The position numbers and the translations under genes are program-made. From Nocardiopsis alborubida (GTDB taxonomy: Bacteria; Actinomycetota; Actinomycetes; Streptosporangiales; Streptosporangiaceae): DNA of 64,000 bases. This document shows, piece after piece, positions 51,951-62,085 of the stretch (position 1 is its first letter; each line of letters begins with the position of its first letter). The DNA is taken from assembly GCF_012396365.1 (NCBI RefSeq), contig NZ_JAAXPG010000011.1:62001-126000 (forward strand), given 5' to 3'. The notes beneath the pieces were generated by a model. The model was not told the origin of the DNA and made no database searches. It worked only from the letters and a program-made list of their open reading frames with translations.

Positions 51951-53981
51951 TCAGTCGTCATCGTCGTCGCCACGGCCGTTGCCGCCGCCCTCGCCGAAGT
52001 CGCCCAGGTCGATGCCGCCCGGAGTCGCGGTGATCGTGATCTCCGTGTCCTCGGGCGCCCTGCCGGTGTGCGACTGGTGGGCCACCTCACGGCCGCCGAA
52101 GACGCGCTCGACCTTGACCTTGAAACCGGCATCCTCCAGTGCCTCACGCGCCTCATTGACGCGCATGCCGACCACGTCGGGGATGTCCACGCCGGGCGGG
52201 CCGGTGGAGACGGTCAGGGTGACGGTGCCGCCGGAGCCGATGCTGGAGCCGCTGTCGGGGCTCTGCTGGATGACCTTGCCCTCCTCGACGTCCGCGCTCT
52301 CCTCCTCGACCACCTCGACGGACAGGCCCTCGCCCTCCAGCATCTGGCGGGCGGTGTCCAGGTCCTCGCCGACCACCGCGGGCACCGGGATGCCCTGGCT
52401 GACGGTGAGCGTGACCGGTTCCTCCCGGTCGGCCTCCGCGCCCGCCTCGGGAGAGGTGGAGATCACCGCGCCGGGCTCGATCTCGGTGGAGCTCATGTCC
52501 TCCTGGACGATGTTGTCCGGGGCGAAGCCGAGGTCCTCCAACTCCTTGAGGGCGTTGGCGGCGTCCATCTCGACCAGGTCGGGCATCTCCACCGTCTGCG
52601 GGCCCTTGGACAGGTACACGGTGACCACGTCGTCGGGGGACAGGCGGGCGCCCACCTCGGGGTCGGTCTCGCCGACCGTGCCCGGCTCGGCGTCGCTGTA
52701 GACGGTCTCGGAGGACAGGTCGTAGCGCAGGCCCTCGTCGCGGATCATCTGGCTCGCGGCCTCGGGGTCGCTGCCCACCACGTCCGGGACGTTCTCGTAC
52801 TGGCCGACGAGGAACCACCAGCCCGAGCCGAGCAGGACGATGGCCAGGACCGCCGCGCCGATGCCGATCAGCAGGTTGCGGCGGCGCCGGTCGTCGGGAC
52901 CGTCCCGGTAGTCGTCGTACCCGTCGTCGCCGTACCCGTCCTTGTCGCGGTCGTAGTCGTCGTAGCGGTCGCCCTCCAGGCCGGCGGAGGCCATGTCCAC
53001 GACCATGGTCGCGTTCTCGGTGCCCGGACCGGCGCCCCCGGCGATGAGCTGGGGGGCGGTCACCGAGGCAGTGACCGCCGCGGCCGGGGCGACGGGTGCC
53101 AGCGGGGCCTGGTCCGCGGCGGAGGCGGGGGTGTCGGGCAGGCCGTTGAGCACCGCCAGGACCTTGGCCAGGTACTGGCCCGCGTTGCTGGGGCGGTACC
53201 TGGGGTCGCGCTCGGTGGCCTTGGTGACCAGGGCGTCGACCTCCGCGGGCAGGCCGGGCAGGAAGTGCGAGGGACGCGGGACGTCCTCGTTGACGTGCTG
53301 GTAGGCGATCGCGATGGGCGTCTCGCCGGTGTGCGGCTGACTGCCGGTGAGCAGCTCGTAGAGCATGATGCCCGCCGCGTACACGTCGCTGCGGGCGTCG
53401 GCGACGCCCTTCTCGATCTGCTCGGGGGCCAGGTAGGCGGCGGTGCCCATGAGGGTGCCCGTGCGGGTCAGCCCCTGGTTGGACTGCTCCACGGCGCGCG
53501 CCAGGCCGAAGTCGGCGACCTTGACCCGGCCGTCCTCGGTGATGAGGACGTTCTCGGGCTTGACGTCGCGGTGCACCATGCCCGCCTGGTGGGCGGCGCC
53601 GAGCGCGGCCAGCACCGGGGCCATGGCGTTCAGGGCCTCGTGGGCGCCGAGCCTGCCCCGAGACTTGAGCAGGTCGCGCAGGGTGCGTCCGGGCACGTAC
53701 TCCATGGCCAGGAAGACGTGCCCCTGGTCCTCACCCTGGTCGAAGACCTGCACGACGTTGGGGTGGGAGAGCTTGGCGACGGAGTGCGCCTCGTTGATGA
53801 AGCGCTGCACGAAGGTCGGGTCCTGGGCCAGGGAAGGGTGCATCACCTTCAGGGCCAGCCGTCGGTCCAACCTCAGGTCGTGGGCGACGTAGACGGTCGC
53901 CATCCCGCCTCCGGCGATCCTGGACTCCACGAAGTAACGTCGGTCCAGGGTGGCGCCTACGAGCGGGTCGGAAGTCGTCAT
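51951..53981 (-). CDS. PASTA-domain eukaryotic-type serine/threonine kinase
   Basis: 676 residues from ATG 53981. GTG 53987 adds two. Kinase domain 12-275: GGGMATVY, K45, HRDVKPEN with D139, and DFG 157-159. The juxtamembrane region is Ala/Pro-rich, then Asp/Tyr-rich with DYDRDKDGYGDD-type repeats. The transmembrane helix is 368-393. Four PASTA repeats outside span 397-655 (NVPDVVG, EMPDLVEM, PVPAVVGEDLD, DIPDVVGMRV), which bind muropeptides. The end is poly-Asp. It resembles PknL/PknB types. In Mycobacterium pknL adjoins Rv2175c. Here the Rv2175c-like gene lies 2.7 kb away behind the thi genes. Confidence 0.93.
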   Translation of the reverse strand: MTTSDPLVGATLDRRYFVESRIAGGGMATVYVAHDLRLDRRLALKVMHPSLAQDPTFVQRFINEAHSVAKLSHPNVVQVFDQGEDQGHVFLAMEYVPGRTLRDLLKSRGRLGAHEALNAMAPVLAALGAAHQAGMVHRDVKPENVLITEDGRVKVADFGLARAVEQSNQGLTRTGTLMGTAAYLAPEQIEKGVADARSDVYAAGIMLYELLTGSQPHTGETPIAIAYQHVNEDVPRPSHFLPGLPAEVDALVTKATERDPRYRPSNAGQYLAKVLAVLNGLPDTPASAADQAPLAPVAPAAAVTASVTAPQLIAGGAGPGTENATMVVDMASAGLEGDRYDDYDRDKDGYGDDGYDDYRDGPDDRRRRNLLIGIGAAVLAIVLLGSGWWFLVGQYENVPDVVGSDPEAASQMIRDEGLRYDLSSETVYSDAEPGTVGETDPEVGARLSPDDVVTVYLSKGPQTVEMPDLVEMDAANALKELEDLGFAPDNIVQEDMSSTEIEPGAVISTSPEAGAEADREEPVTLTVSQGIPVPAVVGEDLDTARQMLEGEGLSVEVVEEESADVEEGKVIQQSPDSGSSIGSGGTVTLTVSTGPPGVDIPDVVGMRVNEAREALEDAGFKVKVERVFGGREVAHQSHTGRAPEDTEITITATPGGIDLGDFGEGGGNGRGDDDDD

Positions 53982-54408
53982 GTCCACGGCGGAGTAGTGT
54001 CCTTGCTGCGGGGAGCGCGGGCTGTCGCGGCCGGTGGCGCGTACCCGACACCGGGTGTCGAACCGACACGATAGCGGAAGCCCACGCCAGGTCTGCCCCG
54101 CGGTTCGCGGTCGCGCCGTCCCGTTCCAGTGTCGGTGGGGCCCGTGGGGCCCCGGGGAGGCCTGCTCGGCCTCCCGGGGGTGGATCCCGGTCCCCGGCCG
54201 GGGCTAGCCCGGTCTGGGTGGTGTGTGCTTCACCGGTCGGTGGATTGTCCCGTTCCCGGTGAGGCCCGCTCTGTTCGCGGTGGGACGCTCGCGCCTGGGT
54301 TGTCGTGGTGTGTGGGGTGTTCCCTTCCGGGCCGCACACTCGTTCCACGGTAGAGGACGGCACCAAACGCCCCAGGTGGGACGCACCGGTCCGCGGGGTG
54401 GAGGTGGC
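53982..54408 (-). other. Region between thiG and the PASTA kinase
   Basis: 427 bases. It contains a terminator-like hairpin at 54150-54179 and G/T-rich sequence with two copies of GGTGGGACGC (about 54278 and 54375). No gene accepted. Confidence 0.4.
54150..54179 (-). terminator. Hairpin downstream of thiOSG
   Basis: CCCCGGGGAGGCC and GGCCTCCCGGGG pair with one bulged base and a five-base loop. Confidence 0.5.
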
Positions 54409-56563
<2,155 letters not shown>

Positions 56564-56578
56564 GGCTGCGGCTTCCAC

Positions 56579-56668
56579 TCCCTTCGCCGGCATGATCCGG
56601 ATCAGGTTCGTGCGGTCGGAGGCTCACAGCCTCCCTCTCAGCCGGGTCCCACCCGGCTCCCGCGGGAT
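56579..56668 (-). ncRNA. TPP (THI-box) riboswitch
   Basis: Read on the minus strand, it carries the conserved landmarks in order: GGGAGCC, CTGAGAGGG, GACCGCACGAACCTGATC, GGATCATGCCGGCGAAGGGAG. A stem CCGGGTGGGACCCGG forms the P3-like arm. It ends within 16 bases of the thiO start, so control is probably by hiding the ribosome-binding site. It would repress thiOSG when thiamine pyrophosphate is plentiful. Confidence 0.95.
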
Positions 56669-56684
56669 GTAGGGGTCTGTCCCC

Positions 56685-56690
56685 ATTCTA
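56685..56690 (-). promoter_or_regulatory. -10 element of the thiO promoter
   Basis: TAGAAT on the minus strand, about 17 bases before the riboswitch begins. Confidence 0.55.
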
Positions 56691-56737
56691 GGACCTGTAC
56701 CCGACGCGCCCCGTGCCGGGGGGAAGGAGGTGCGCGG

Positions 56738-57109
56738 ATGTGGCAGATTGGTGGTGTGACACAACGCGACATCGACACGCTCATCGGCGACTGGCTGACC
56801 CTCAAGGAGGCGGCCGTGCCGCTGGGCGTGAGCCCGAACCGGATCAAGACGCTGATCCGCGAGAACCGCATGATGGGTGTGGTCCGCGACGGCGAACTGT
56901 CCATCCCCGCCGCCTTCATCGACGGTGACGACCTGGTGAAGGGCCTGCCCGGGACACTGCTGCTGCTCACCGACGCGGGCTTCTCCTCCGAGGAGGCCCT
57001 GCGCTGGCTGTTCACCCCCGACGACTCGCTGCCGGGCACGCCGATCCAGGCCATGCGCGAGAACCGGGGCACCGAGGTGCGCCGCCGGGCCCAGAGCATG
57101 GCCTTCTAG
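56738..57109 (+). CDS. Rv2175c-like winged-helix DNA-binding protein
   Basis: 123 residues, ATG 56738 behind GGAAGGAGG. Helix-turn-helix near residues 17-50 ([20 protein letters not shown], then [19 protein letters not shown]), followed by a helical C-terminal half ([20 protein letters not shown], then [17 protein letters not shown]). The sequence closely resembles mycobacterial Rv2175c, a DNA-binding substrate of kinase PknL. The PASTA kinase at 51951 is the likely kinase. The N-terminal [10 protein letters not shown] region is where the mycobacterial phospho-threonine lies. It is monocistronic, with its own terminator. Confidence 0.85.
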   Translation: MWQIGGVTQRDIDTLIGDWLTLKEAAVPLGVSPNRIKTLIRENRMMGVVRDGELSIPAAFIDGDDLVKGLPGTLLLLTDAGFSSEEALRWLFTPDDSLPGTPIQAMRENRGTEVRRRAQSMAF

Positions 57110-57117
57110 CCGGCCGC

Positions 57118-57149
57118 GGGGGAGGGGCGCGCCGCCGCGTCCCTCCCCC
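57118..57149 (+). terminator. Terminator of the Rv2175c-like gene
   Basis: GGGGGAGGG (57118-57126) pairs with CCCTCCCCC (57141-57149), followed by TT. Confidence 0.65.
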
Positions 57150-57185
57150 TTGGGCGCGAACGCGCCAGGGCCTAGGGTGGACTGT

Positions 57186-57854
57186 GTGAGGACCAGCCAC
57201 GGAACCAGCCTGCGCAAGCGCCTGGACGCATCGCTTCTGTACCTGTGCACCGACGCCCGGACCGGTCGGGGCGATCTCGCCGAGTTCGCCGACGCCGCCC
57301 TGGCCGGGGGAGTGGACATCATCCAGCTCCGGGACAAGGGCCTGGAGGCGCGCGAGGAGATCGCGGCCCTGGAGGTGATGAAGGAGGCGTGCGAGCGGTA
57401 CGGCGCCCTGCTCGCGGTCAACGACCGCGCCGACATCGCCCGCGCCGTGCGCGCCGACGTCCTCCACCTGGGCCAGCGGGACCTGCCCGTGCCCATGGCC
57501 CGCGACATCATCGGCGCCGACCCCGTGATCGGCCGCTCCAACAACGACGTCGCCGCCGCGGCCGCCTCCGCCGAGGAGCCCGGCAGCGACTACTTCTGCG
57601 TCGGGCCGACCTGGGCGACCCCCACCAAGCCGGGCCGTCCGGCCGCCGGGCTGGAGCTGGTGGAGGAGGCGGCCGCGCTGGGCACCGACCGTCCCTGGTT
57701 CGCCATCGGCGGGATCGACGCCGACAACATCGACCGCGTGCTGGACGCCGGGGCCCGCCGGGTCGTGGTCGTGCGCGCGATCACGGAGGCGGAGGATCCC
57801 CGGTCCGCCGCCGCCGCTCTGCGCCAGCGCCTGGCGGCCCGCGCCGGGGAGTGA
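57186..57854 (+). CDS. thiE: Thiamine phosphate synthase
   Basis: 222 residues from GTG 57186. A -10, TAGGGT, at 57173-57178 ends seven bases before it, so the mRNA is probably leaderless. TIM barrel with [59 protein letters not shown] and [17 protein letters not shown]. It joins the thiazole and pyrimidine phosphates into thiamine phosphate. It is divergent from thiOSG and has no riboswitch of its own, so it seems to escape TPP control. Confidence 0.94.
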   Translation: MRTSHGTSLRKRLDASLLYLCTDARTGRGDLAEFADAALAGGVDIIQLRDKGLEAREEIAALEVMKEACERYGALLAVNDRADIARAVRADVLHLGQRDLPVPMARDIIGADPVIGRSNNDVAAAAASAEEPGSDYFCVGPTWATPTKPGRPAAGLELVEEAAALGTDRPWFAIGGIDADNIDRVLDAGARRVVVVRAITEAEDPRSAAAALRQRLAARAGE

Positions 57855-57861
57855 CCGGCAC

Positions 57862-57891
57862 CGGTCCCCGGTCCGCCCGCGCCGGGGACCG
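57862..57891 (+). terminator. Terminator of thiE
   Basis: CGGTCCCCGG (57862-57871) pairs with CCGGGGACCG (57882-57891), eight bases past the stop. Confidence 0.65.
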
Positions 57892-58345
57892 AACAAGGCG
57901 AACGCGGCCGCGGCGTCCGCCGAACGTGAGGCCGGGCCCCACGCGGCGGCCGCGGTGGTCAGCGCCAGGACGTACCAGGCCAGCAGCGCGAGCGCTCCCG
58001 GCCGCTCCAGCGGCCCCGCCTCGGGCCGGGAGCCCAGCCCACCGCCACCAGCAGCACCACGAGGGTGGAGACCAGGTCGCGCACGACGCTGGCCGCCATG
58101 TGTCCGGTGGCCACGGCCGACGCCCGCACCGGCATGGTCCGCAGGCGCTGTACCACCCCCGAGACAGTTCGGCGTGCACGGCGGTGGCGGTCGACGAGCA
58201 CCTCCCGCAGGCGGTCGGCGGTGCCGTGGCGGGCGGGCCCCTCACGCCCGCCTCCGTGCGCCGGTCCGGGCAGGGGCCGGGCGCCCTGGAGGACAGCGGC
58301 CCGCCCCCGGACGGGGGGATCCAGGCCATGGTCATGCTGAGGACC
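57880..58345 (-). pseudogene. Remnant of an ABC-2 (DrrB-type) transporter permease
   Basis: Minus-strand pieces in different frames resemble an ABC-2 permease. VVQRLRTMPVRASAVATGHM, then AASVVRDLVSTLVVLLVAVG, corresponds to the coupling region. After a frameshift near 58040, PLERPGALALLAWYVLALTT and AAAAWGPASRSADAAAAFALF continue in another frame. Upstream, MTMAWI near 58330 may be an earlier helix. No intact start, ATPase gene or full length is present. It is a decayed gene between thiE and the quinone oxidoreductase. Recognition rests on pattern only. Confidence 0.5.
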
Positions 58346-58440
58346 TACGCACGCGCGGAGGCCGGTCCCACCGGGGACCCGGAACGGGCCCGCGCGGCGG
58401 ACGGCCCGGACGGGTCCGGGGCCGAGCGCGCCGCCCGGTC

Positions 58441-59445
58441 CTAGGGGACCAGCAGGACCTTGCCGAGCACCGTGCGCCCCTCCAGCGCGGCGTGCGCCTC
58501 GGCGGCCCGCTCCAGCGGCAGGGTCAGCCCCACGTGCGGGGTGATCCTGCCCATGCGGGCCATCTCCAGCGCCATCCGCAGGGCGTCCTGCCGGTCGCCG
58601 TCCGCCGCCTTGAGGTCGAACAGGCCCAGGACCTCGATCCCGCGGCGCCCCGCCTCCTCCGCGTCCACCTCCGTGAAGCTCCCGCCCGCGGAGCCGTAGC
58701 CGATGAACCGGCCGCCGTCGGCCAGGGTCTCGAAGGCCGCCGCGCCCAGCGCGCCCCCGGCGCCGTCCAGGACCACGTCGACCCCGGCGCCGCCGGTCAG
58801 CGCGCGCACCCGCTCCTGCCAGTCCGGCTCGGAGTAGTCCACGGTCTCCTGTGCGCCCAGTCCACGGACCAGGGCTAGCTTGGCCCCGCCCCTGGCCGCG
58901 CCGATGACCCGGGCCCCGGCCGTGCGGGCCAGCTGGACGGCCAGGGTGCCCGCGCCTCCGGCGGCCGCGGCGACCAGGACCGTGGTGCTGGGACCGAAGC
59001 CCGCCGCCCGCTCCAGCGCCAGCGCGGTCGGCCCGTCGTGCAGCAGGGCCAGCGCCGCCCGGGAGTCCACCTCCTCGGGCACCCTGACCAGAGCCGACTC
59101 CGGGACCACGGCCCGCTCGGCGTAACCGTCCACGGGCAGGGTGGGTCCCTCCGGCGCCGCGTCCGTGTGCCCGGTGTCGGCGACCACCGTGCCCCCCTCC
59201 CAACCCGGGTCCACGCCGGGGCCGACCCGGACCACCCGCCCGGCCACGCCCGCGCCGGGGACGTAGGGAGGAGCCACGGGGAAGTAGTCCAGCCCCCAGC
59301 CGCCGCGGACCAGGGTGTCCAGGTACATCACGTTCGCCGCGGTGACCTCCACCAGCGCCCGACCCGGTCCCACCTCGGGCTCGGGCACGTCCCGGACCAC
59401 CAGGACCCCCGGGCCGCCGAACTCCTCGACCTGTACCGCTCGCAT
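58441..59445 (-). CDS. NAD(P)H-dependent quinone oxidoreductase, zinc-free MDR family
   Basis: 334 residues, ATG 59445 after AGGGAGAA. GroES-like N-terminus (MRAVQVEEFGGPGVLVVRDV) and Rossmann domain with VLVAAAAGGAGTLAVQLA near residue 155 and VVLDGAGGALG. The catalytic and structural zinc cysteines of alcohol dehydrogenases are missing, as in QOR-type enzymes. It reduces quinones with NADPH. The upstream SoxR-type box at 59497-59516 suggests induction by redox-cycling compounds, matching the SoxR target oxidoreductases known from Streptomyces. Confidence 0.88.
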   Translation of the reverse strand: MRAVQVEEFGGPGVLVVRDVPEPEVGPGRALVEVTAANVMYLDTLVRGGWGLDYFPVAPPYVPGAGVAGRVVRVGPGVDPGWEGGTVVADTGHTDAAPEGPTLPVDGYAERAVVPESALVRVPEEVDSRAALALLHDGPTALALERAAGFGPSTTVLVAAAAGGAGTLAVQLARTAGARVIGAARGGAKLALVRGLGAQETVDYSEPDWQERVRALTGGAGVDVVLDGAGGALGAAAFETLADGGRFIGYGSAGGSFTEVDAEEAGRRGIEVLGLFDLKAADGDRQDALRMALEMARMGRITPHVGLTLPLERAAEAHAALEGRTVLGKVLLVP

Positions 59446-59496
59446 GCCGTTCTCCCTCGGTGCGCACTGCCTGTTTCCGACACCGCCCAGCCTCTT

Positions 59497-59516
59497 ACCT
59501 CAACATTTATTGAGGT
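59497..59516. promoter_or_regulatory. SoxR-type operator upstream of the quinone oxidoreductase
   Basis: ACCTCAA-CATTTA-TTGAGGT is a perfect dyad. The inner 18 bases CCTCAA(N6)TTGAGG match the arms of known SoxR sites. On the minus strand TTGACC (59519-59514) can serve as -35, with the box in the spacer, as in MerR-family activated promoters. It stands 52 bases from the start codon. No soxR gene is in the window. Confidence 0.75.
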
Positions 59517-59535
59517 CAAGTGCCGGGTGGAGGTG

Positions 59536-59602
59536 AGGCCCACGGCACGGGAAGGCCCACGGCACGGAAGGCCCACGGCGCGGGAAGGTCCACGGTGCGG
59601 GG
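59536..59602. repeat. Four tandem 16-17 bp repeats
   Basis: Units like AGGCCCACGGCACGGGA at 59536, 59553, 59569 and 59586, with few substitutions. They lie between the SoxR-type box and the end of the next gene. Confidence 0.8.
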
Positions 59603-59645
59603 AGACCGCCGCGCACGGGGTGCGGCGGCGGGGGACGGGACGCGG

Positions 59646-60539
59646 TCAGACCGAGACGTGCGACAGGGCGCTGGGATGGCGCCGCAGGAAGCCCTCGATG
59701 GACTGGGCGGGGTGGCCGGTCAGGTCGGGGACGACGGGCGAGACCACGTCGAGCTCCCCGGCGGCGATCGCGGCGTAGGAGGTCACCCAGCCCTCGACCG
59801 CCCAGTCGGGGGCGCCGCTGGAGCGGCGCGACTCCAGCGCCTCCTCCCGGGTCTGGGGCACGTAGCGCACCGAACGCCCGGTGAGCACGCCCAGCCTCTC
59901 CGCCGTCGCGCCCAGGGACAGCGCCTCCGGGCCGGTGACGTCGTGGCTGGTGTCGCGCGAGGCGAGTGCGGCGGCCGGGTCGGTCAGCACCGCCGCGGCC
60001 ACGTCCGCCACGTCGTCGCGCGAGACCCACGCGATCCGGCCGTCGCCGGCCGGGCCCCGTACCGCGCCCCCGTCGTCCACCCAGCCGGGCAGCAGGTCCA
60101 GGTACAGGCTGGGTCTGAGGAAGGTGTACCGCACCCCCGTCGAGCGGATGTGCGCCTCGGTGAAGAAGTGCGTGCGCGCGAACGTGAAGGTCGAGGCCGG
60201 TCCCGCCCTCAGGAAGGACAGGTAGACGATCCAGGACACCCCCGCCTTGACCGCCGCGTCCACCGCGTTCACGTGGACGTCGATCCGGTCCTCGGACTCG
60301 GTGGCCGAGACCAGGAACAGCGTGTCGACCCCCCGGCACGCCCGCTCGAAGCCCGTCGAGTCCTCGTAGGCCGCCATCGCCGCGCTGCTGCCGGGATACT
60401 CGGGAGCGCGGTTGATGTCGCGTACGATGAGCCGCTGGGGCCTGCCCAGCCGCGCGATCCGCGCGGCGACCCGCCCGCCCAGTGCCCCGGTCGCCCCCGT
60501 CACCCCTATGGTGTGGTTTGTCGTGTGATCGTCGCCCAT
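59646..60539 (-). CDS. NmrA-like NAD(P)H-binding reductase
   Basis: 297 residues, ATG 60539. Rossmann fold with GVTGATGALGGRVAARIARL at the N-terminus, then the NmrA/HSCARG-type pattern: IVRDINRAPEYPG, GVDTLFLVSATESEDR, VYLSFLRAGPASTFTFARTH and WVSRDDVADVAAAVL. No catalytic YxxxK is visible, which argues for a sensor or isoflavone-reductase-like enzyme rather than a classical SDR. It may share the SoxR-responsive context as the gene ending nearest the box, but it is not directly downstream of the promoter. Confidence 0.82.
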   Translation of the reverse strand: MGDDHTTNHTIGVTGATGALGGRVAARIARLGRPQRLIVRDINRAPEYPGSSAAMAAYEDSTGFERACRGVDTLFLVSATESEDRIDVHVNAVDAAVKAGVSWIVYLSFLRAGPASTFTFARTHFFTEAHIRSTGVRYTFLRPSLYLDLLPGWVDDGGAVRGPAGDGRIAWVSRDDVADVAAAVLTDPAAALASRDTSHDVTGPEALSLGATAERLGVLTGRSVRYVPQTREEALESRRSSGAPDWAVEGWVTSYAAIAAGELDVVSPVVPDLTGHPAQSIEGFLRRHPSALSHVSV

Positions 60540-60645
60540 GACACCCCATCCTGCGTTACGAGGGCCTGCCGGACGCTGAGCGGCACGCGCCTTTTTGCGC
60601 CGCGGGGTCGGGCGCGGTGCGGTCGGCACCGCGGTGGCGCCGGGG

Positions 60646-61971
60646 TCAGGGCGCGGGGCGATCGCCGCCCGCGGGCCCCCGGGCCGGGCCGTGCCCGACC
60701 CCCTGACCCGGTTCGCGTCCGGGCTCCTCCGCCTCCCGAGCCCCCCGGGCGACCGGGCGCCGGTAGGCCAGTCGGCGCAGCAGCACCTCGGCCGGTCCGC
60801 GCCTGCCCGCGCGCTCCAGCGCGTAGGACGCCGCCACGGTCACCAGCCACACGCCCACCGCGAACAGGGCCATCGACCACGAGGTGAGCTCGCCGCCCAG
60901 CCCCAGGCCCCAGGCCGCCAGGACCGGCGCGCACAGCACCGACTGGGCCAGGTAGGCCGACAGCGAGCGCTTGCCGGTCGCCGACAGAGCGCCGACCACC
61001 GCGCCCGGTGCGCGACCGCGCGCCTGGATCCGGTGCGCCGCCAGCGCGATCAGCGCCACGTAGCCCAGGCCGCAGGCCAGCCCGGTCACCATGTGCGGCA
61101 TGGTCAGCATGCCCGCCTGCGCGGGGGACAGGTCCCAGACCCCGATCTGGGCCAGGGCCAGGGGGAGTCCGCCCAGCCAGCCCACGCCGACGCCCAAGGC
61201 CGCGGTCCAGCGCAGCAGGCCCAGGTGCCCGCCAGGCTCCTCCAGGATCCGCCGGCGCGCGGCCCAGTAGCCGAGCAGGATCGCCGCGGGCACGACCATG
61301 CCCAGCAGCCCCTGGCCCAGCGTGATCAGCGGCCAGTCCAGGACGCGGCCCAGCGCGGCGCCCAGGACCGAGGTGTTGCCTATGCTGTCGGCCATCAGGT
61401 CCGTGCTGAACGCGGCCGAGGAGGAGGTGTCCGCGGGCATGAGGGCCAGGCCCAGCAGGCTGAACGCCGCCAGCAGCGCGGCCAGCCCGGTGAACACGCC
61501 CGCCCACACCAGCAGTGTGACGTCCCTGCGCCGCAGGAACAGCCAGCCCAGGAGCAGTCCGGTCAGGCCGTAGGCGCCCAGGATGTCGCCCATCCACAGC
61601 AGCAGGGCGTGGACGAACCCGAACGCGAGCAGCCACAGGTTGCGGCGGCGCAGCAGCGCGTTCACCTCCCGCACGGACGAGCCCGCCGCCTCCTGGCGCC
61701 GGGCCAACTGCACCATGCCGTACCCGAACAGGAAGGCGAACATCGGATAGCTGCGCATGTCCACCGCCATGACGACGAAGAACTGCGCGATCCGGTCCAG
61801 CGCGCCGCCCGGCTCGGGGTGGACGCCGCCCCCGCTCCCCGGAAGCGCCCACAGGTACCAGACGGTGTTGGCGAGCGCGATGAACAGAAGCATGGACCCG
61901 CGCGCCAGGTCCGGCGCGAGGGCTCTTTCGCCCGCGCCGGCCGGGCCGCGGGAAACGGTGTGCCCAGACAT
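60646..61971 (-). CDS. DUF418 (YeiB-like) integral membrane protein
   Basis: 441 residues, ATG 61971. About ten hydrophobic helices. The family hallmarks are LARGSMLLFIALANTVWYLW near the start, YPMFAFLFGYGMVQLARRQ, LLWMGDILGAYGLTGLLL and, in the DUF418 domain near 330, GKRSLSAYLAQSVLCAPV. The C-terminal 45 residues are hydrophilic (Gly/Arg/Pro). The family is related to acyltransferase-3 membrane proteins. Substrate and role are unknown. Confidence 0.85.
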   Translation of the reverse strand: MSGHTVSRGPAGAGERALAPDLARGSMLLFIALANTVWYLWALPGSGGGVHPEPGGALDRIAQFFVVMAVDMRSYPMFAFLFGYGMVQLARRQEAAGSSVREVNALLRRRNLWLLAFGFVHALLLWMGDILGAYGLTGLLLGWLFLRRRDVTLLVWAGVFTGLAALLAAFSLLGLALMPADTSSSAAFSTDLMADSIGNTSVLGAALGRVLDWPLITLGQGLLGMVVPAAILLGYWAARRRILEEPGGHLGLLRWTAALGVGVGWLGGLPLALAQIGVWDLSPAQAGMLTMPHMVTGLACGLGYVALIALAAHRIQARGRAPGAVVGALSATGKRSLSAYLAQSVLCAPVLAAWGLGLGGELTSWSMALFAVGVWLVTVAASYALERAGRRGPAEVLLRRLAYRRPVARGAREAEEPGREPGQGVGHGPARGPAGGDRPAP

Positions 61972-62085
61972 GGGAGACCCCCGGTTTCGCGATATGTCGT
62001 GTCAGCGATTCAACCGGAGCGGGCAGCCGGGCACAACACGCCCCCGGCGGGCGCGGACCCGGGAAAGCCCCCTAGGGAAGGACCC

